Of a stretch of DNA of 11,010 nucleotides, positions 7,261 through 11,010 are shown piece after piece (positions within the stretch are counted from its first letter, which is position 1; the number at the start of each line of letters is the position of its first letter). The notes beneath the pieces are model-generated. The model worked only from the letters and a program-made list of their open reading frames with translations. It made no database searches and had not been told where the DNA came from. The stretch spans positions 1 through 11,010 of the forward strand of contig JNEM01009151.1 in NCBI GenBank assembly GCA_000697335.1, given 5' to 3'. The DNA comes from Conidiobolus incongruus B7586 (Eukaryota > Entomophthoromycota > Entomophthoromycetes > Entomophthorales > Conidiobolaceae). The position numbers and the translations under genes were made by a program.

Positions 7261-9186
7261 CTTTATTTTGATCAAGCTGACATTGCTGGAAAAATTCTTT
7301 GTTTGACCGAAATTACAAAAACTGTCAAGTATCTTTTAAATTGACTGGAATTCTTTCGAGAACGCTCCATCGCCACTTGAATACTTTAGTATTGCATAAT
7401 GATTTTTGCGTTGCTGTGATTATATAGTTAGAAGATACCAAAACCATGATATTTCATATGAAAGTCCGTCGTACCTATACACTCGATACTTGGAGTGGTG
7501 AGAAGGAAGATGAACATAGCAGGATTAATAGTTACTTTCTTTCAAAAGTATTGAATTAGTATTTATCTTCCACAACAGTTCAAAGCTAAAGAATGGAATC
7601 GCCGATGCTAACGATGAATTGCTGATGGCTTGGGTTGATATATTTATAGATAACTTCTGGGAACTATAAAATAAACAAATTTTTTATTAGAATTAACTTT
7701 TCTTTGACGCAAAGAAATCGTCCTTAGTGAAAAATTAATGGAACATGAAATATTAATGCCTAACTTTTACTCTTGGTCATCATTTATTTCATGTGCACCA
7801 GATTCAACTTATGATTAATATTGCATGATAATACCTTAAACTATTTGAGAAACTAATTAGACCAGTTTACTTCTTTAGAAAATAGAACAGGTATAGGCCT
7901 GTTAAATTATGTCAAAAAATTCAAGGTACAAGAACTTTGGATTTAACTTTGTCACTTAAGGGAGATTATGGACATCGCATGAAAATCAATTTAACGGCAA
8001 TGAGGAGTTTGAAGTGATTTGAAACCCAACTGAAAATTCCAATATGTCATTCTCTTCTCTAAGGAACACAATAGTAACGTGTCAAAATTTCTTATTTCAT
8101 TAGCTTGACCAATGTCAAATTAGAAATGGTTCACAACATTCGTAGAACGATTCACTTCACTCTCTACCAATCCCAGTGAAATTGAAGTTTGATTCGAACT
8201 CATCGAATTTTTTTTCAACCCTCATCTCATTTCTTAAATCCAACAACAACTCATAGAAATTAAATATCCTCCTCGTCTTTTGCAACATATCATTATGAGA
8301 AAATTCCATACTAGTGATCTATTAGATTTGCAGCGATACTTATCACTCTTCCCATCCATCAAGGAAATACTCTCAAATTTTGTCCATAATAACAATGTAT
8401 CCAAATCAGTTATCTTGTTATTTGACTATATCCAACAATTTGACAGTTTACAAGGAGGAATTAGTTCAACAATTCAACCATTTCCAGATAACATTGATGA
8501 TTAATTAGAAACGAATCAGTTCCAGATCAATCCCATGTTCAGTGACGAATTAATGGAATTGCACAGCCAAAGGAGTCAACTAAATCAAAATTGAGCTGAT
8601 ATGGAAAATGAATAATTCTTTTCAGCTAAAAAAATTAATACTATATTTTCAAATACATTCTAAACTATTGTAATAGGTCCCACATCTCTCAAATTTTTAT
8701 TTAATAATCTATTAGGACGATATATCGAAAATAATACCAAAAACAGGGAAAAAATTATGAACTACAAAATTTGGAAAAATATCCATTACATCTTACCAAT
8801 CATTGAAAGGCAAGACGCGATGTTATTTCAAACCGTGGACCAAATTAGACATTAAACAGCAAGAAAATGAACAATTGATCAACCTTAAAGAACAAGCTAT
8901 CTATCAAAATTCAATCTATGATTTATCATTTTACTCTGGTAGAATTTTCATTAATTTTTGATTGATCTTTCAGTTTGATTTGGGGGCTACTATAGCACAG
9001 CTTTCAAATCAGTACCACTTGACATGACGCAAATTTCTCCTGGAGTCAATTATTTATTTCAAAGATGGTAGACATTTGGCTGTCGAGAGGAGCTTAATGG
9101 ATAAAATGGACAATTTCGTTAAGAATAACTGCTACTTAACAGAACTCAGAAGCTCCAAATTCATATCACTAAAGGATACATGGATT

Positions 9187-9219
9187 ACCACTAGATCAAA
9201 TATTAGTGATAAGAACACA
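9187..9219 (+). other. Ruined Walker A (ATP-binding) loop of the MSH1-like pseudogene
   Basis: This stretch encodes TTRSNISDKNT, followed by FLRQIAL. The MutS family has ITGPNMSGKST here. Both key glycines and the serine after the lysine are changed (G to R, G to D, S to N), so the loop could not bind ATP even if the frame were open. The Walker B core DEIGRG at 9427-9444 is still intact. Confidence 0.8.
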
Positions 9220-9611
9220 TTCTTGAGACAAATTGCGCTTATTTCGATCATGGCACAATCTGGTCTCTTTGTGCCTGCAAAATTTGCAGAATTGAGTATT
9301 GTCGACCAAGTGTATTCTTGAATTGGATCCGCTGACCATTTAATCCTACACGAATCTACATTCTTAGAGATGGAGAAAACTACTCACATCCCCAACAATG
9401 CGACACATTGATCCTCAGTCATTATTGATGAAATTGGTCGTGGTATATCCTCCGATGAGGGACTAGCACTCGCTTACTTCATTTTATATCGACTGCACCT
9501 TCAAATCGGCCGCTTGACTCTATTCGCAACCCATTTCCCCGAATTAGCTTAACGCACCAAGAGAACTACCGGGAGGTATACCGCACTACTCAATCATAAA
9601 ACAAGATGAAG

Positions 9612-9629
9612 ATATATATATATATATAT
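9612..9629. repeat. (AT)9 microsatellite inside the MSH1-like pseudogene
   Basis: Nine perfect AT units between the TLFATHFPELA block and the last MutS block (FHKLKLG). The frame changes across this place, so slippage of this tract is one likely contributor to the decay. Confidence 0.9.
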
Positions 9630-9743
9630 TTTCACAAACTCAAATTAGGGGCGTCAACTACATCGCATACAATTAGTGCTGCCCATTTAGACTCCGTACC
9701 GCAGGATGTGATCTTGATAGCTGAAGATGTTTTCGTAAATTAA

Positions 9744-11010
9744 GAAATTATCCAATTTCTTAATAGATATATTATCCCTATTCATTATAATCTTCAATAG
9801 TATAATATACAAAAATTCCAATTAATTATATTTATGATCAATACTATCAGTAATATATTAACATTCAATTAATTAGGAGATCCAGAGCTTAATAGTATTC
9901 TTGGATTTTGATATAATTAATATAACTTAATATAACTTAATATAACCCAAATTTAACAATCAAAATTCCATAATAAATAAAATAATTAAGCTCAAAAATT
10001 AATTAGTTAATTTAGAAAAAAAGATAAGTATATTTTTTATAAAACTATAATTAAATATAATAATATAGTATAATATATTGGATTTTAATATTTGTATTGA
10101 TTTCATTTAATTATTTATTATAATTTCAAAATAAAAAAAATTATTATTTAAATAATATATATTTTTAAAATTTAGAAAAAAATTAATAAGTTTATTAAAT
10201 TTAATAAATTTCAATTTAATATTTTTTTAATTTTAATTAATAAATAAGATATAGTATTTAAATAGATTATTTAAAAAATAAAATTTTTAAAATATTTTGG
10301 TTTAAAAGCAATAATATTAATCTTATTTTAAACCCAAATATATAATTGAATTTAATTTTAATATTCAATTACTTTTAATATTCCTTAATAATATTAGGTT
10401 TATAATATTAAAATATTTATAATTACTATACTTTTAATTATTTAAATGTCTTAAAAAGTAAAAATCATTATTTAGTAATAAAATCCTCTAAATTAGGTTT
10501 AAAATTCTTAAATAAATATCTTAATTCCTTTAACATTATAATATTATAATTTTAACTAATATCAAAGATTAATTTTTAAATTTATTATATATAATCTTAT
10601 ATATATATATTGAAAATAAATATATAGCTCATAGATGTTCTTATTAAAAAATATTACTAGATAAAAGATAACATATGATTTAGTTTATAAGATTAAAACT
10701 CCTTACTAAAGATATAAATATATATTATTTTTTGGATAAAATAAAAAAGATAATTTTTTTTAGATTTTATATTTTTTCTTTAAAAATCAATATATCTTTA
10801 ATCTTTATATTTTTCTGTTTAATTAAAAATGATTTCCAATAACACTAATTTTAATATAATTCTAAATTATCCTAAAATTTATAAAATTATAAATAAAGGG
10901 TTTTTACAACAATATATAAATTTTAAATTAATTTAATTTTTTAAATATTTTATATTAAACTAATAAATATTATTTTTTTTCTTTTAATATTATATTTTAT
11001 TATATGTTTT
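9744..11010. other. Extremely A+T-rich gene-free tail of the window
   Basis: About 1.27 kb made almost wholly of A and T (roughly nine bases in ten by eye), with homopolymer runs and short ATATAT tracts. Every frame closes quickly on both strands and no RNA gene is visible. The only ordered element is the ten-base tandem repeat at 9917-9946. It looks like ordinary neutral spacer of this genome, more extreme than the spacer at 1800-2960. Confidence 0.7.
9917..9946. repeat. Three perfect tandem copies of TTAATATAAC
   Basis: A ten-base unit repeated three times without a mismatch, just beyond the 3' end of the pseudogene. The ten-base period puts each copy on the same face of the helix, but it is also a common product of slippage. 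No function is assigned. Confidence 0.85.

Larger units (their letters stand above)
7041..9743 (+). pseudogene. MSH1: Decayed MutS-family mismatch repair gene, best fit mitochondrial MSH1
   Basis: Working MSH1 is a mitochondrial MutS protein that binds mismatched DNA and uses ATP. Here family pieces remain in order over 2.7 kb, close to the roughly 960 codons of yeast MSH1. They are: GKTTV...SGLPQ (from 7041); IRVSDFYE (7175-7198) and LYFDQADIAGKIL (from 7261), domain I; LHRHLNTLV..DFCVAV (7341-7556); DELLMAWVDI (7589-7666); RKEIVLSEKL (7708-7737); RTLDLTLS..YGHRMKINLTAMRSL (7922-8011, start of domain III); a lever block 8151-8612 (SEIE, FELIEF, NPMFSDELMELH); 8761-9549 with WTKLD, FDLGATIA, DGRHLAVE, TFLRQIALISIMAQSG, HESTFLEM, DEIGRG and TLFATHF; and FHKLKLG..ILIAEDVF (9630-9734). 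Stops interrupt the blocks at 7157, 7425, 8190, 8235, 8502, 8592, 8959, 9025, 9319 and 9409, and the frame changes at least six times. FYEVY/LYFDQA and THFPELA favour MSH1 over MSH2-6. Confidence 0.88.

Noticed and set aside
7129-7344. 71-codon frame as a separate small gene
   Set aside because: It runs through the intron remnant of the MSH1-like pseudogene and picks up LYFDQADIAGKIL in frame by accident.
8939-8973. A second intron remnant (GTAGAA...TTTCAG) in the pseudogene
   Set aside because: Reading straight through keeps the frame and the usual number of residues between IYDL and FDLGATIA, so this stretch is better read as coding sequence.
7041-9743. A live MutS gene read with an altered genetic code in which stop codons mean amino acids
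   Set aside because: All three stop codons interrupt it, the frame also changes several times, the Walker A loop is ruined, and the neighbouring genes use the standard code and end on ordinary stops.
1-11010. tRNA or rRNA genes, CRISPR arrays, transposons or virus-derived elements
   Set aside because: No cloverleaf or conserved RNA block, no spaced repeats, no terminal repeats and no transposase, polymerase or capsid motif were seen on either strand by eye.

Overview
The window is nuclear DNA from a very A+T-rich, intron-bearing eukaryote. It is most likely a fungus, perhaps an early-diverging (zygomycete-grade) one. This rests on two near-textbook eukaryotic ribosomal protein genes, an eIF2-gamma gene cut by short GT-AG introns (three of 55-56 bases, one of 137), AATAAA-type 3' signals, and long gene-poor spacers that are almost all A and T. 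The lineage is inferred from how the proteins read; no database was searched.

Layout. At 1-294 (+) is the 3' end of the gene for ribosomal protein uL30 (RPL7). At 664-1101 (+) is a complete intronless gene for uS12 (RPS23). A roughly 2 kb gene-free spacer follows. At 3072-4739 (-) is the translation initiation factor eIF2-gamma in five exons, whose splice junctions can all be set from the sequence. At 5089-5943 (-) is a small C3HC4 RING protein that looks like a compact TOPORS-type E3 ligase. At about 7041-9743 (+) lies a heavily decayed MutS-family gene that best fits mitochondrial MSH1. Its pieces from the mismatch-recognition domain to the end of the ATPase domain are still in order, but stops and frame changes run throughout and the ATP-binding loop is ruined. 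The last 1.27 kb is almost pure A+T with no gene.

How the genes relate. uL30, uS12 and eIF2-gamma all serve cytoplasmic translation and share C- and G-ending codons typical of strongly expressed genes. The RING gene uses A/T-ending codons like its surroundings. No operon, mobile element, tRNA, rRNA or CRISPR array was found. The most notable item is the MSH1-like pseudogene: either this organism has lost mitochondrial MutS or a working copy lies elsewhere. I found no convincing new biological system.
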